NCBI GenBank assembly: GCA_963707445.1
Contig: CAVPPW010000050.1
Span: 62,001 to 126,000, forward strand
Reading direction: 5' to 3'
Origin: JALORV01 sp963707445
GTDB lineage: Bacteria > Pseudomonadota > Gammaproteobacteria > Burkholderiales > Burkholderiaceae_F
Length of the DNA: 64,000 nucleotides
Shown here one piece after another: positions 29,532 to 40,408 of the stretch. Below the pieces are notes generated by a model. That model did not search any database. It was not told the origin of the DNA and saw only the letters and a program-made list of their open reading frames with translations. A program made the translations under genes and the position numbers. Position 1 is the stretch's first letter, and each line of letters begins with the position of its first letter.

Positions 29532-31225
29532 AACGCGCCGTCAATCCTTCGATTTCCGCGGACGCGCTCGGCAGCGAGCCCACGGCGCGACGCGTTACCG
29601 ACCAGATCGATCCGTACGCGCTGATCGACCGCGCGGAGCGACTGCTGAACACGAATCCGCACGACGCGGTGATGTTCGCGCTGCGCGCGCAAAGCGTGGC
29701 GCGCGCGCGCGGCGCCGAGGCGCTGATGGCGCGAGCGCACTACGTCGCGGGTGCGGCGCTGACGCAGACCGGCGACTGGTCAGGCGCGATCCGGCAGCTG
29801 TCGCACGCGGAGCACATCTATCGCGCGCAGAACGACATCGCCTCGCAGTGCCAGGTCATCATGCAGCTCGCCGCCGCGTGCAGCGAACTCGGCGAGTACC
29901 CCGAGGCACTCGACGGCTTCGCCCAGGCCGAACGGCTGGCACGCCAGCATCGCGACCACGCGGCCGTGCGACGGGCGCTGGTGCAGACCTCGAGCGTCCA
30001 CACCGTGCTCGGCGACTTCACGGCGGCGCGCGAGTGCTTGCGCTCGGCGCTCGAACTGCCGTCGGGAACCTGCCGCCGACGAGGGCATGGTCGTGCTCCA
30101 GTTCGGGCTGGTCGATGTCAACGAAGGCCTGAAGGCGGCACTCGCCGGCGACGCCCAGACCGTGACGCGCCGGATGGCCGAAGGCGAAGAACACTTCGAC
30201 GTTGCGCTCGAACTGCTGTCGGGAACGACCGATCTGTCGACTGCGATCGCGGCGCGCACGCAGCGTGGCGCGGCCCGCTGCTGGATGGGCGACTTTCCCG
30301 GGCGGCCTCGGCGATCTCGAGGAAGCGAGTATCGAGGCCGCTCGCAGCGGCTTCCGCCTGCGCGAAGTCCAGGCGCGCCTTGAGCAGGGCTATCACCTGA
30401 TCGCCGCAGGACGCGAGGCTGAGGGTCTGGCGTTGTTGCGGCCGGCGTTCCTGCAGGCCGAGGAACTGGGCGACCTCAGGCGCCCGGCCGACATGCACGA
30501 ACGGCTGTCGGCGCTGTACGAAGCGCGCGGAGACTTCCAGCGGGCGCTGTTTCATCACAAGCGCTTCGTCGAGGTCCGCACACGACTCGACGGCAAGCTG
30601 TCGACACAGCGCGCGCGTCTGCACGAGGCGCGGGCCGAGCTGCTGAAGCTGCGCACGCAGACCGCCGCGCTGCATGCGCGCGCACAGGACCTGGAAAAGT
30701 CGCGTTCGCGCCTGGAGCGGCTGGCGCTCGAAGACGAACTCACCGGACTCGCCAATCGACGCGCGTTCACGAAGGAACTCGAAAACTGGTGCGGGCGCGC
30801 CCGCGCCGGGCAGCTGCGTTTCGGCCTCGTCGTCGCGGATATCGACGGCTTCAAGCAGATCAACGACAGCTTTTCGCACGTCACCGGTGATGTCGTGCTG
30901 CGGCAGCTCGGCAGCGTCATCCGCGGCAACCTGCGCGACATGGACTTCGCGGCGCGCCTGGGCGGCGACGAGTTCGCGCTGCTGCTCGCCGACAGCGAGG
31001 GCGGCGCCGCGCGCACCGTGGTCGAGCGCATCCTGCAGGCGGTGCGCAGCATGCCGTGGAACCAGCTGGGCGATGGGCATGGTCGTGACACTCAGCGTCG
31101 GGTTGTGCGAGTCGGCCGATTTCGGCGATTCGAGCGAGCTTGTGCGTCGCGCCGACGAGGCACTCTACGGCGCGAAGGACGCCGGGCGCGACCGCCTGCA
31201 CGTGTGGAGCGCCGAGCGTGCTTAG
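29528..31225 (+). CDS. TPR-containing diguanylate cyclase embedded in the Anbu locus (three indels)
   Basis: Start ATG 29528 overlaps the ATP-grasp stop. The N-terminal ~370 residues are TPR-like helices (AALTQTGDWSGAIRQLSHAE, AACSELGEYPEALDGFAQAE, SALYEARGDFQRALFHHKRF), then a coiled-coil rich in Arg/Leu/Glu. The C-terminal GGDEF domain has LEDELTGLANRRAF, ADIDGFKQINDSFSH and ARLGGDEFALLLA with an intact catalytic GGDEF. An RxxD inhibitory site (RDMD) sits five residues before it. Single-base insertions lie near 30070, 30300 and 31075. Corrected length is 564 residues with no signal peptide or membrane span, so cytoplasmic. It should make c-di-GMP and be product-inhibited; the TPR ligand is unknown. 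Confidence 0.88.
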
Positions 31226-32197
31226 CCGCACGGCCGACCACCTGTACTGGATGGCACGCTACGTCGAGCGCGCGGAAAACACCGCGCGGATGCTCGACGT
31301 CAACCTGTCGACCAGTCTGCTGCCGCAGTCGGCGCATGCCGCCGAGAGCGGCTGGCGCGCGATGCTGAGCATTTCGGAGCTGCTGCCGCAGTTCGATGCG
31401 AAGTATCCGATGCTGTCGCCGCGGGAGGTCATCGACTTCATGGTGCGAGACCCCGACAACACGTCGTCGATCTACTGCTGTCTGCAGGCTGCGCGCGAGA
31501 ACGCGCGCGCGGTGCGCGGCTCGCTGACAACCGAGGTATGGGAGACGCACAACGACACCTGGCTCGGGCTGCAGAAGCTGCTGCGCGAACGGCTGCTGGC
31601 GCGCGATCCGCAGGAGTTCTTCGAGTGGGTGAAGTTCCGATCGCACTTGTCACGAGGAGTCACGATCGGCACGATGCTGAAGGACGAGGCGTTCTATTTC
31701 ATACGGCTCGGCACCTTCCTCGAACGTGCGGACAACACCGCGCGACTGCTCGACGTCAAGTACCACGGGGTGGCGCAGTCCGGAAGCCTCCACTGCGAAT
31801 GCGCGCGGCGAGGGCGCGAACGATCAGTACCTCGATTTCTACCACTGGGCCGCCGTGCTGCGATCGGTGTCTGCATTCGAGACTTACCGCAAGGTCTACC
31901 GCGATGTGATCACGCCGTCGCGCGTGGCCGCACTGCTGATCCTGCGTGGCGACATGCCACGTTCGCTGCTGTCATGCGTGAACGAGGTCAGCCTCAACCT
32001 GGAAATGGTCCGCAACAGCCGCTCGGGCGAGACCGAGCGGCGTGCCGGCCTGCTACGCGCCGAGCTGCGCTACGGCCGGATCGAGGACATCCTGGCGCGG
32101 GCCTGCACGAGTTTCCTGACCGTCGTTCCTCGAGCGCGTGAACGACATCGGTGGCCGCATCAGCCAGGACTTTCTGGTGCCACTGGTGGCGCACTGA
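31218..32197 (+). CDS. Alpha-E domain protein (two indels)
   Basis: DUF403 / alpha-E helical protein that co-occurs with circularly permuted ATP-grasp enzymes. GTG 31218 lies inside the end of the diguanylate cyclase gene. It gives MLSRTADHLYWMARYVERAE and NTARMLDVNLSTSLL. Later landmarks are NARAVRGSLTTEVWETHND, FYFIRLGTFLERADNTARLL, DQYLDFYHWAAVLRSVSAFE and the end FLERVNDIGGRISQDFLVP. Extra bases lie near 31778 and 32126. Corrected length is 325 residues. Role inferred as scaffold or partner of the ATP-grasp ligase. Confidence 0.88.
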
Positions 32198-32226
32198 CGC
32201 TGGCGCGAGATCGAGGAGGCCAAGTC

Positions 32227-32467
32227 ATGCGGTACCGCATCGAGCATCTGACCGACTATCGCTATGCGGGCACCGCGGCATTGACCCAGCAGGCGCTGCG
32301 ACTGTCGCCGCGCAGCGACGCGCACCAGCGGGTAATCCAGTGGAGAATCCGTGTGCCGGGGACGCTGACCGCCACGACGGACGCATACGGCAATCTGACT
32401 CATATGCACACGCTCGAGGCAAGAAGAGGGCGCGCAGCGAACGCGTGCCGAAGAGTTGACCGCATGA
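32227..32467 (+). pseudogene. Transglutaminase-like gene with a missing core
   Basis: ATG 32227 begins a normal bacterial transglutaminase N-terminal domain (MRYRIEHLTDYRYAG, QQALRLSPRS, TDAYGNLTHMHTLE). After about 64 residues similarity ends abruptly near 32415. In the third frame the sequence RQEEGAQRTRAEELTA runs to a TGA at 32465-32467 that overlaps the Anbu ATG as ATGA, like the end of an intact operon gene. The Cys-His-Asp core, about 200 residues, is absent. Either ~600 bases were lost in the organism or in assembly, or the gene is a remnant. Confidence 0.65.
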
Positions 32468-33340
32468 CGTATTGCATCGGCATGCAGCTCGATGACGGGC
32501 TCGTGTTCCTGTCGGACTCCCGCACCAATGCAGGGGTGGACCACATCTCCACGTTTCGCAAGATGACCGTCTTCGAGCACTCCGGCGAGCGCCTGCTGGT
32601 GTTGCTGAGTGCGGGCAATCTCGCCGTCACGCAGGCGGTTCGACAGATCGTGTGCGAGCGCGTCGGGCCCGCACGATGACAGCGTATGGAACGCCAAGAC
32701 ACTGTTCGAGGCGGTGCGCGTGGTCGGCGAGTCGGTGCGCGAGGTGCAGCATCGCGACGGCCAGGCGTTGAAGGACGCGGGGATCGAGTTCAACTGCAGC
32801 TTCATCTTCGGCGGGCAGATCCGGGGCGAGCGGATGCGGCTGTTCCAGGTCTATTCCGCCGGCAACTTCATCGAGTCGACACCGGAGAATCCGTACTTCC
32901 AGATCGGGGAAGCCAAGTACGGCAAGCCGATCATCGACCGCGTGATCTCGCCGTCGACCTCGCTGGAAGAGGCGGCCAAGTGTGCGCTGATTTCGATGGA
33001 CTCGACTCTGCGCTCCAACATTTCGGTGGGACTCCCGCTGGACCTGCTCGTGTACGAACAGGGCGCGCTGCGCGTCACCAAGTTCGTCCAGATCGACCAG
33101 CAGAACCAGTACATGCAGATGATCCGCAACACCTGGGGCGCGCGACTGAAGCAGGTGTTCCAGGAGATTCCTGATCCGACCTGGCGCGATGCGCAGCGCG
33201 ACAGCGGCTCGCCGCGTCTGGAAACCGAGCCCACGCAGCCGCCGCGCGCTCCGTTGCCGACGAGTCTTGACGGCGAATCCGCGACGAATTTCGCGATGCA
33301 GCTGGTCGCCGAAAGCGGGTCGCGCACCGCGCCGCGCTGA
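32464..33340 (+). CDS. anbu: Anbu proteasome-type peptidase (one indel)
   Basis: Ancestral beta subunit-like Ntn hydrolase. It begins MTYCIGMQLDDGLVFLSDSR: removal of Met exposes Thr1, with D17 (SDSRTNAG) and a lysine at 32 (STFRKM) in the proteasome triad positions. This fixes the start at 32464 although the frame is open upstream. An extra C near 32672 moves the frame; it resumes DDSVWNAKTLFEAVR. Corrected length is 291 residues with the Anbu C-terminal extension. Anbu forms self-compartmentalising rings; natural substrates are not established. Sits after the ATP-grasp/alpha-E/transglutaminase genes as in other Anbu operons. Confidence 0.88.
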
Positions 33341-33437
33341 GAGCGCGGACGCAAGCATGGTGTACACCTGCGCGTCGGCCGCGCCGCGCAGGCCGGCAAT
33401 GTCGGCGCCGGCACGATGAACCCTGAACGGAACTGCT

Positions 33438-36400
33438 GTGTCGATCCACGTCGCACTCAACCACGTCACCGAGTATCGCTATGACCGCAGGGTGGCGCTG
33501 TCGCCGCACGTCATCCGTCTGCGGCCGGCGCCGCACTGCCGCACGCCGGTGCTGTCGTACTCGCTGCGGGTCGAGCCGGACCTGCACTTCATCAACTGGC
33601 AGCAGGATCCGTTCTCGAACTACCTCGCGCGGCTGGTGTTCCCCGAGAAGACCGACGGAGTTCAAGGTCACGGTCGATCTGGTCGCGCAGATGGCGGTGT
33701 ACAACCCGTTCGATTTCTTCCTCGAGCCGACTGCGGAGTCGTTCCCGTTCACCTACGAATCGAACCTGCGGCACGACCTGCAGCCCTATCTGGCGCAGGA
33801 GTCGCTGACACCTCGATTCAGGGATTTTGTCGCCACGGTCAACGTCAGCGAGCAACGCACGATCGACTTTCTGGTAGCACTGAATCAGAGGCTGCAGCAC
33901 GAGATTCGCTACCTGATCCGACTCGAACCCGGAGTGCAGACGCCGGAGCAGACCCTGAGCCTGGCCGCCGGCTCGTGCCGCGATACCGGCTGGCTGCTGG
34001 TGCAGATCCTGCGGCGCCTCGGACTGGCGGCACGCTTTGTCTCGGGCTACCTGATCCAGCTCAAGCCGGACGTGAAGGCGCTGGACGGTCCTTCGGGAAC
34101 CGAGCACGACTTCACCGACCTGCACGCCTGGTGCGAGGTGTATCTGCCGGGCGCGGGCTGGATCGGACTGGACCCGACCTCGGGCTTGCTCGCCGGCGAG
34201 GGTCACCTGCCGGTGGCGTGCACGCCGGAGCCGACCACCGCGGCGCCGGTCAGCGGCGCTGGTCGACGACTGCAAGGTCGAGTTCGAGCACACGATGCAC
34301 ATCACGCGCATCTACGAAGCGCCGCGCGTCACCCGCCCGTACACCGACGACCAGTGGCAGGCACTCGATGCGCTCGGGCAGGCCGTCGACGCCGACCTGC
34401 AGGCGATGGACGTGCGCCTGACGCAGGGCGGCGAGCCGACCTTCGTTTCGATCGACGACCGCGACGGTGCCGAATGGAACACGACCGCGCTCGGACCGAC
34501 CAAGCGCGGTTGCGCGATCGATCTGCTGCTGCGGCTGAAGGAGCGGTACGGCAGTGGCGGCTTCCTGCACTTCGGTCAGGGCAAGTGGTACCCGGGCGAA
34601 CAACTGCCGCGCTGGGCGCTGTCGGCGATCTGGCGGGCCGACGGCGAACCGTGCTGGGCAGACCCGCGGCTCCTCGCGGACGAGCGATCGCCGACGGCTT
34701 ACGTGACAGACGATGCCGAACGCTTCATCCGTGGGCTGGTGAATCGGCTGGGCATCGATCCGAAGTACGTTCTTCCCGGTTACGAGGACTCGTGGTACTA
34801 CCTGTGGCGCGAGCGGCGCCTGCCGATCAACGTCGACCCGTTCGATTCGCGCCTCGATGACGAACTCGAGCGTGCCCGCCTTCGGCGCGTCTTCGAGCAC
34901 GGCCTGTCGAGTCCGGTCGGATACGCGCTGCCGATTCGTCGTGAGAGTTCGAACGGCGGCAAGCCTGCCTGGGCCAGCAGTGCGTGGTTCCTGCGCGACG
35001 AGCGCATGAACCTGATCCCCGGCGATTCGCCGATGGGTTATCGGCTGCCGCTCGACTCGCTGCCATGGGCTGCTCCCGAGGATCGTCCGTGGCTGGAGGA
35101 ACGCGATCCGTTCGCACCGCGCGCTGCCCTTCCGCTGCACGCCGATATCCGCGCCCAATATGCGCCGCATGCAGTCGGAGGTGGATTCGCCGAAGGCGGC
35201 TCGGTGGCGCTGCAGGCCGGCTTCGAACCGCAGGCGCGTGCCGACGAACGCTCGGCAGGAACGGGGACAGGCCCGCGCGGTCGCTACACCGGATCGAGCA
35301 CCGCAGCGCTTTGAATCAGCCACCGGCATCACGCATACGGCGCTTTGTGTCGAGGTGCGCGATCCGCGCCGTGCCAGCGGACCGGCCGCCGAGGCCAGGG
35401 GCTCACAAACCGGAGTGCTGTATGTCTTCATGCCGCCGCTGCCGGCGCTCGAGGACTACCTGGCACTGCTGGCCGCGGTCGAGGCGACTGCCGCGGAACT
35501 GGGCTGAAGATCGTGCTGGAAGGTTACCCGCCGCCGCGCGACCCGCGCCTCAAGGTGCTGCAGGTCACGCCCGATCCGGGCGTCATCGAAGTCAACATTC
35601 ATCCGGCGGCCAACTGGGCCGAGCTCGTCGACCACACGTCGTTTCTGTACGAAGCAGCTCGGCTATCGCGACTGTCGACTGAGAAGTTCATGCTGGACGG
35701 GCGGCACACGGGTACTGGCGGCGGCAACCACATCGTGATGGGCGGAGCTACCGCGGGCGACTCACCGTTCCTCCGACGCCCTGATCTGCTCGGCAGCCTG
35801 ATTGCGTACTGGCACAACCATCCGTCGCTGTCGTACCTGTTCTCGGGTCTGTTCATCGGGCCGACCAGCCAGGCTCCGCGCGTCGATGAAGCGCGGAACG
35901 ACCAGATCTACGAGCTGGAGATTGCGCTGGCAGAACTGCGGCGACGCGGCGGCAACACCGACAATGCTCCGCCGTGGCTGGTCGATCGCGCATTGCGCAA
36001 CATCCTGATCGACGTGACCGGCAACACGCACCGGGCCGAGTTCTGCATCGACAAACTTTATTCGCCCGACGGACCCAACGGGCGGCTCGGGCTGCTCGAG
36101 ATGCGCGCGTTCGAAATGCCGCCGCACTGGCAGATGAGCCTCGCGCAGCAGTTGCTGCTGCGCGCGTTGCTCGCGCGCTTCTGGCGAACGCCCTACTCGA
36201 AGCGAGCTGACTCGTTGGGGCACCGAACTGCACGACCGCTTCCTGCTGCCGACTTTCGTCGCGCTTGACTTCGACGATGTGCTGGTCGAGTTGGCCGAGG
36301 CGGGTTACCCGATGGATGCGGCGTGGTTCGCGCCGCACTTCGAGTTTCGCTTCCCCTTGCTGGGCGAAATGGCAGTGCGCAGCGTTCGCATGACGATCCG

Positions 36401-36891
36401 TGGCGCGCTCGAGCCCTGGCATGTGATGGGCGAGGAAGGCGCGGCCGGCGGCACGGTGCGCTATGTCGATTCCTCGCTCGAGCGCGTCGAAGTCAAGGTC
36501 AACGGGCTGAACGACAACCGCCACGTCGTGACGGTCAATGGGCGTGCCATTCCGCTGAACCCGACCGGACTTGTCGGCGAGTTCGTCGCCGGCGTGCGTT
36601 ATCGCGCCTGGCAGCCTGCCTCCGCGCTGCATCCGACTATCGGCGTCCATGCGCCGCTGAGCTTCGATCTGCGTCGACACCTGGATGGAGCGCTCGCTCG
36701 GCGGCTGCCAGTACTACGTGGCCCACCCTGGCGGGCGCAACTACGTCACCTTCCCGGTGAATGCCTACGAAGCCGAAAGCCGGCGCCTGGCGCGCTTCTT
36801 CCAGATGGGCCATACGCCCGGACGCATGGTGGTATCGGCGCCACAGCCGAATCTCGAGTTTCCGTTTACGCTCGATCTTCGTCGTATGTAA
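33438..36891 (+). CDS. Transglutaminase-DUF2126 fusion protein (six indels)
   Basis: GTG 33438 starts MSIHVALNHVTEYRYDRRVA. The N-terminal transglutaminase-like domain carries its catalytic Cys in LAAGSCRDTGWLLVQ and His/Asp in DFTDLHAWCEVYLPG and WIGLDPTSG. The remaining ~850 residues are DUF2126 (LTQGGEPTFVSIDD, LHFGQGKWYPGEQLPRW, YEDSWYYLWRERRLP, HTGTGGGNHIVMGG, WHNHPSLSYLFSGLFIGP, HRAEFCIDKLYSP). Shifts lie near 33660, 34255, 35225, 35505 (a lost base), 36205 and 36690. Corrected length is about 1149 residues, usual for the family. A predicted peptide-bond-acting enzyme of the ATP-grasp pathway; the reaction is not known. Confidence 0.88.
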
Positions 36892-36947
36892 ATGGTGCGC
36901 GTTCATTGCGGAACTGAATCGCAACTGACGCCGACCCTGCCCAAGGC

Positions 36948-39500
36948 GTGACGCAGAGCCTGTTCGATTCAGATCCAGACCACGATGTCGCACGGCTGGT
37001 GACGAACCTCGCCGCGCCGGCGCAATCCGGTCACTACGATGAGCTGCGCGCCCCCGATGGCGCGCTGCGTCCTGGTTGGCGCAAGTTCTTCGGGCATCTC
37101 GGTGTCGGCGGCTTCCGGGACATGGCGCGCCGACGCGCGACCATCGAGCGCCAGGTTCGCGAAGACGGCATTACCTACAACGTCTACAGCGAAGACGGAC
37201 TGCGCGAGCGGCCCTGGTCGTTGGACCTGCTGCCATTCCTGATCAATGCCGAGGAGTGGTCGCAACTCGAATCCGGGCTGGCACAGCGCGCCGCGCTGAT
37301 GTCGGCCATCATGCGCGACATCTATGGTCCGCAGCGTCTGCTGACCGAGAACCTGCTGCCGCCGGCTCTGGTGTTCGGCCATCCGGGTTATCTGCGACCA
37401 CTGGTCGGATGCCGACCGGCCGGCGGGACCTTCCTGCACATTGTGGCTTTCGACGTTGCGCGCGCCAGCGATGGCCAGTGGTGGGTCGTCGGCAACCGCA
37501 CGCAGGCACCCTCGGGGCTGGGCTACGCGCTGCAGAACCGGCTGATCGTCTCACGCCTGTTTCCCGAAGCGTTCCGACGCATGAAGGTGCAGCGGCTGGC
37601 GGCGAGCTTCCGCGGCCTGCTCGATACGCTGCAGCGCTGTAGTCCATGCGGCGACGGCGAGTCGGCCCGGCTCGTGCTGCTGACTCCAGGCCCCTACAAC
37701 GAAACCTACTTCGAACATGCATACCTGGCGCGCTATCTCGGCATTCCGCTGGTGGAGGGCAGCGACCTGACCGTGCGCGATGACCGCGTCTTCCTGAAGG
37801 CGCTGCATGGCTTGCTCCCGGTGCACGGCATCCTGCGGCGTCTCGACGATGACTTCTGCGATCCGCTCGAGTTGCGCCAGGACTCCACGCTTGGAGTGCC
37901 CGGATTGCTGCAGTCGATCCGCGCTGGCAAGGTCCTGGTCGCCAATGCGCTGGGCTCCGGATTCCTGGAATCACCGGCGATCAACGGTTTCCTGCCGGCG
38001 ATCGCGCAACGCGAACTGGGCGAGGACCTGCGCCTGCCCTCGCTCGCGTCGTGGTGGTGCGGCGAGGAGGCAGCGTTCCGCCAGGTCGCCGAGGACCTGA
38101 CGGACAAGGTGGTGAAGCGCACCTACCCGCCATCGAGCCGACGACCCGGACTGGAAGCGGTGATCGGTGCCTCGCTCGATGCTTCGCAATCGCGGGCGCT
38201 GCGCGAACGCATCGAGTCCGATCCGGATGCGCATACGGTGCAGGCGTACCTGCCTTTGCCGCAGGCCCCGACGTGGCGAGAAGGCGCACTGGTGCCGCGC
38301 GCGGCAATGGTGCGGGTATTCACGATCCGCGATGGCGACCGCTGGCATGTGATGCCCGGGGGACTCACGCGCGTCGCCCAGCGCGAGCAGAGGATCGTGT
38401 CGATGCAGCGCGGCGGCGCGAGCCAGGACACCTGGGTGCAGACTGCGGGAGCGGTCGATACCTTTTCGATGCTGCCGACTCCGCTGCGGGCCGCGGAACT
38501 GGTAGGCAGGCGACGCACCGTCTCGAGTCGCGCCGCCGAGAACCTGTTCTGGATGGGCCGCTATTCGGAACGTTGCGATCACTCGGTGCGTCTCGCGCGT
38601 GCTGCCCTGACGCTGCTCGGCGACGACATGCGGGCGCCGTCCCCGGTGCTGGCCGCGCTGGCGACGATGTGCGAGGAACAGGGGCTGGTGCCGGCCGGCG
38701 TGCCGGCACCGTCGCAGTCGGCGACTGTCTTCGAGCGAACGCTGATCTCAGGCCTGGCCGACGCGAAGGAACAGCCGAGTGTGGCGTTTGCGCTCGATGC
38801 ACTGGAGCGGGCCGCTGGGCATATCCGCGATCGGCTTTCGGCCGATCACTGGCGACTGATCGCCGCCACTGCACAGCGCTTCCGCGCCGACTGTGCCGCT
38901 GCTGCCGAGAAAAAAAACTTCTCACCCGACGAAGCGGTGTCGATCCTCGCGCACCTCGCCATCCAGCTGTCGGCGATCACCGGCGCACAAATCGATCACA
39001 TGACGCGCGACGACGGCTGGCGCCTGATGACCATCGGGAGACAGCTTGAGCGACTCGGCGTCCTGGCGAGGACGCTGCAATTGTCGTTCTCGACCGGTGC
39101 GGTCGCTCGCGACGATGGCTTCGATCTGCTGTTGCAGCTCTTCGACAGCACGATCACCTACCGGGCGCTGTACCAGCGCCGCCTGGAGGCCGCCCCGCTG
39201 ATCGACTTGCTGGTCCAAGAGCACGCCAACCCGCGTTCGCTGCGTGGTGTGGCACGCCGTGCCGTCGAGCAGATCGAGCGGCTCGGTGCTCCCGCGGCCG
39301 GAGAACTGCTGCTGCACCTGCCGACACAGCGCGACTGGCCGACGCTCGACGCGCTGTGTCAGCATGACGGGATCGGCCCGGGTGGGGTGCTGCTGGAACT
39401 CTGTGAGCGCCTGGTCGACGGCGCGCGAGCGCTGTCCGATGACATCGGTGAGCGCTACTTCAGCCATGCCTCGGCCGAGTTCCGGACGGTGCATGCATGA
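36948..39500 (+). CDS. Fused circularly permuted ATP-grasp / alpha-E protein
   Basis: 850 residues, intact. Residues ~1-500 are a circularly permuted ATP-grasp domain (ERQVREDGITYNVYSEDG, LMSAIMRDIYGPQRLL, FDVARASDGQWWVVGNRTQ, LTPGPYNETYFEHAYLARYL, RRLDDDFCDPLELR, GASQDTWVQT). Residues ~540-850 are an alpha-E domain (SRAAENLFWMGRYSERCDHS, AQIDHMTRDDGWRLMTIGRQ). It is the fused counterpart of the two separate genes at 28.1 and 31.2 kb, which supports physical interaction of those products. GTG start; upstream spacing from the DUF2126 gene is 56 bases. Confidence 0.93.
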   Translation: MTQSLFDSDPDHDVARLVTNLAAPAQSGHYDELRAPDGALRPGWRKFFGHLGVGGFRDMARRRATIERQVREDGITYNVYSEDGLRERPWSLDLLPFLINAEEWSQLESGLAQRAALMSAIMRDIYGPQRLLTENLLPPALVFGHPGYLRPLVGCRPAGGTFLHIVAFDVARASDGQWWVVGNRTQAPSGLGYALQNRLIVSRLFPEAFRRMKVQRLAASFRGLLDTLQRCSPCGDGESARLVLLTPGPYNETYFEHAYLARYLGIPLVEGSDLTVRDDRVFLKALHGLLPVHGILRRLDDDFCDPLELRQDSTLGVPGLLQSIRAGKVLVANALGSGFLESPAINGFLPAIAQRELGEDLRLPSLASWWCGEEAAFRQVAEDLTDKVVKRTYPPSSRRPGLEAVIGASLDASQSRALRERIESDPDAHTVQAYLPLPQAPTWREGALVPRAAMVRVFTIRDGDRWHVMPGGLTRVAQREQRIVSMQRGGASQDTWVQTAGAVDTFSMLPTPLRAAELVGRRRTVSSRAAENLFWMGRYSERCDHSVRLARAALTLLGDDMRAPSPVLAALATMCEEQGLVPAGVPAPSQSATVFERTLISGLADAKEQPSVAFALDALERAAGHIRDRLSADHWRLIAATAQRFRADCAAAAEKKNFSPDEAVSILAHLAIQLSAITGAQIDHMTRDDGWRLMTIGRQLERLGVLARTLQLSFSTGAVARDDGFDLLLQLFDSTITYRALYQRRLEAAPLIDLLVQEHANPRSLRGVARRAVEQIERLGAPAAGELLLHLPTQRDWPTLDALCQHDGIGPGGVLLELCERLVDGARALSDDIGERYFSHASAEFRTVHA

Positions 39501-40404
39501 GATGAGCCCCGGCATCGATCTGGATGTTTCGCACCAGACCGTGACGCGCTATACGTCGCGAGTCGAAGTTGCGTACCACTGCGCCTATGTGCATCCGCGC
39601 GATGGCGGCCGGCAGCGTGTTCACGACTTTGCGCTGATCATCGACCCGCCGCCCTCGCAGAGCGCGAACGCGCTCGATTCGTTCGGCAACGTCCGCACCG
39701 AGTTCGCGCTGTATGTCCCTCACGAGACGCTGACCGTGCGGGCAGAGAGCCGCGTCTGGCTGGAGGCGCCGCCTGCGCCGCCCGATCCTTCGATCGGGGT
39801 GGCATGGGACGCTGTGGTGTCCGGTATGCGCTATACCTCCGGCGGGCAGTTCCTGCCGGCGAGTGAGTTCGTCTATGGATCGCCGTATGTTCCGCTCGAC
39901 TCCGCGCTGCGCGACTATGCGGGACCGAGTTTCCCGTCGGGCCGCTCGTATCTGCAGGCGGCGATCGAACTGATGGAGCGGATCCACAACGACTTCACCT
40001 ACGAGCCCGGGGTCACTGATGTCAGCACACCGCTGGTCGAGGTGTTCCGGCAGCGGCGCGGCGTGTGCCAGGACTTTGCGCACCTGATGCTCGGCATGCT
40101 GCGCGCACTCGGTCTGCCGGCACGCTACGTCAGCGGCTATCTGCAGACGCGACCCTCGCAGGCAAGCCGCGGCTGCTGGGGTCCGATGCTTCACATGCCT
40201 GGGTGTCGATCTGGTGCCCGGTCCTCGGATGGGTGGATCTGGACCCGACCAACGCCGTGCTGCCCGCGGCCAGCCACGTGACGGTCGCCGTCGGTCGCGA
40301 CTACGGCGACGTCGTGCCGCTGCGCGGCGTGGTCCGTGGCGGCGCGGATCAGACGCTCGAGGTCGCGGTCGCCGTCGTTCCGGTTCGACGACGTGGCCGC
40401 GTGA
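39493..40404 (+). CDS. Transglutaminase-like cysteine protease-fold protein (two indels)
   Basis: Start ATG 39493 overlaps the ATP-grasp/alpha-E stop by 8 bases; ATG 39502 is an alternative. The N-terminal bacterial transglutaminase domain is followed by the core with catalytic Cys in QRRGVCQDFAHLMLG, His in GSDASHAWVSIW and Asp in WVDLDPTNAVLP. A lost base near 40160 and an extra base near 40385 shift the frame; the corrected end is VAVVPFDDVAA with TGA at 40402-40404. About 303 residues. Likely cleaves or transfers the isopeptide or peptide bond made by the ligases of this locus. Converges on bdhA. Confidence 0.87.
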
Positions 40405-40408
40405 GCGG

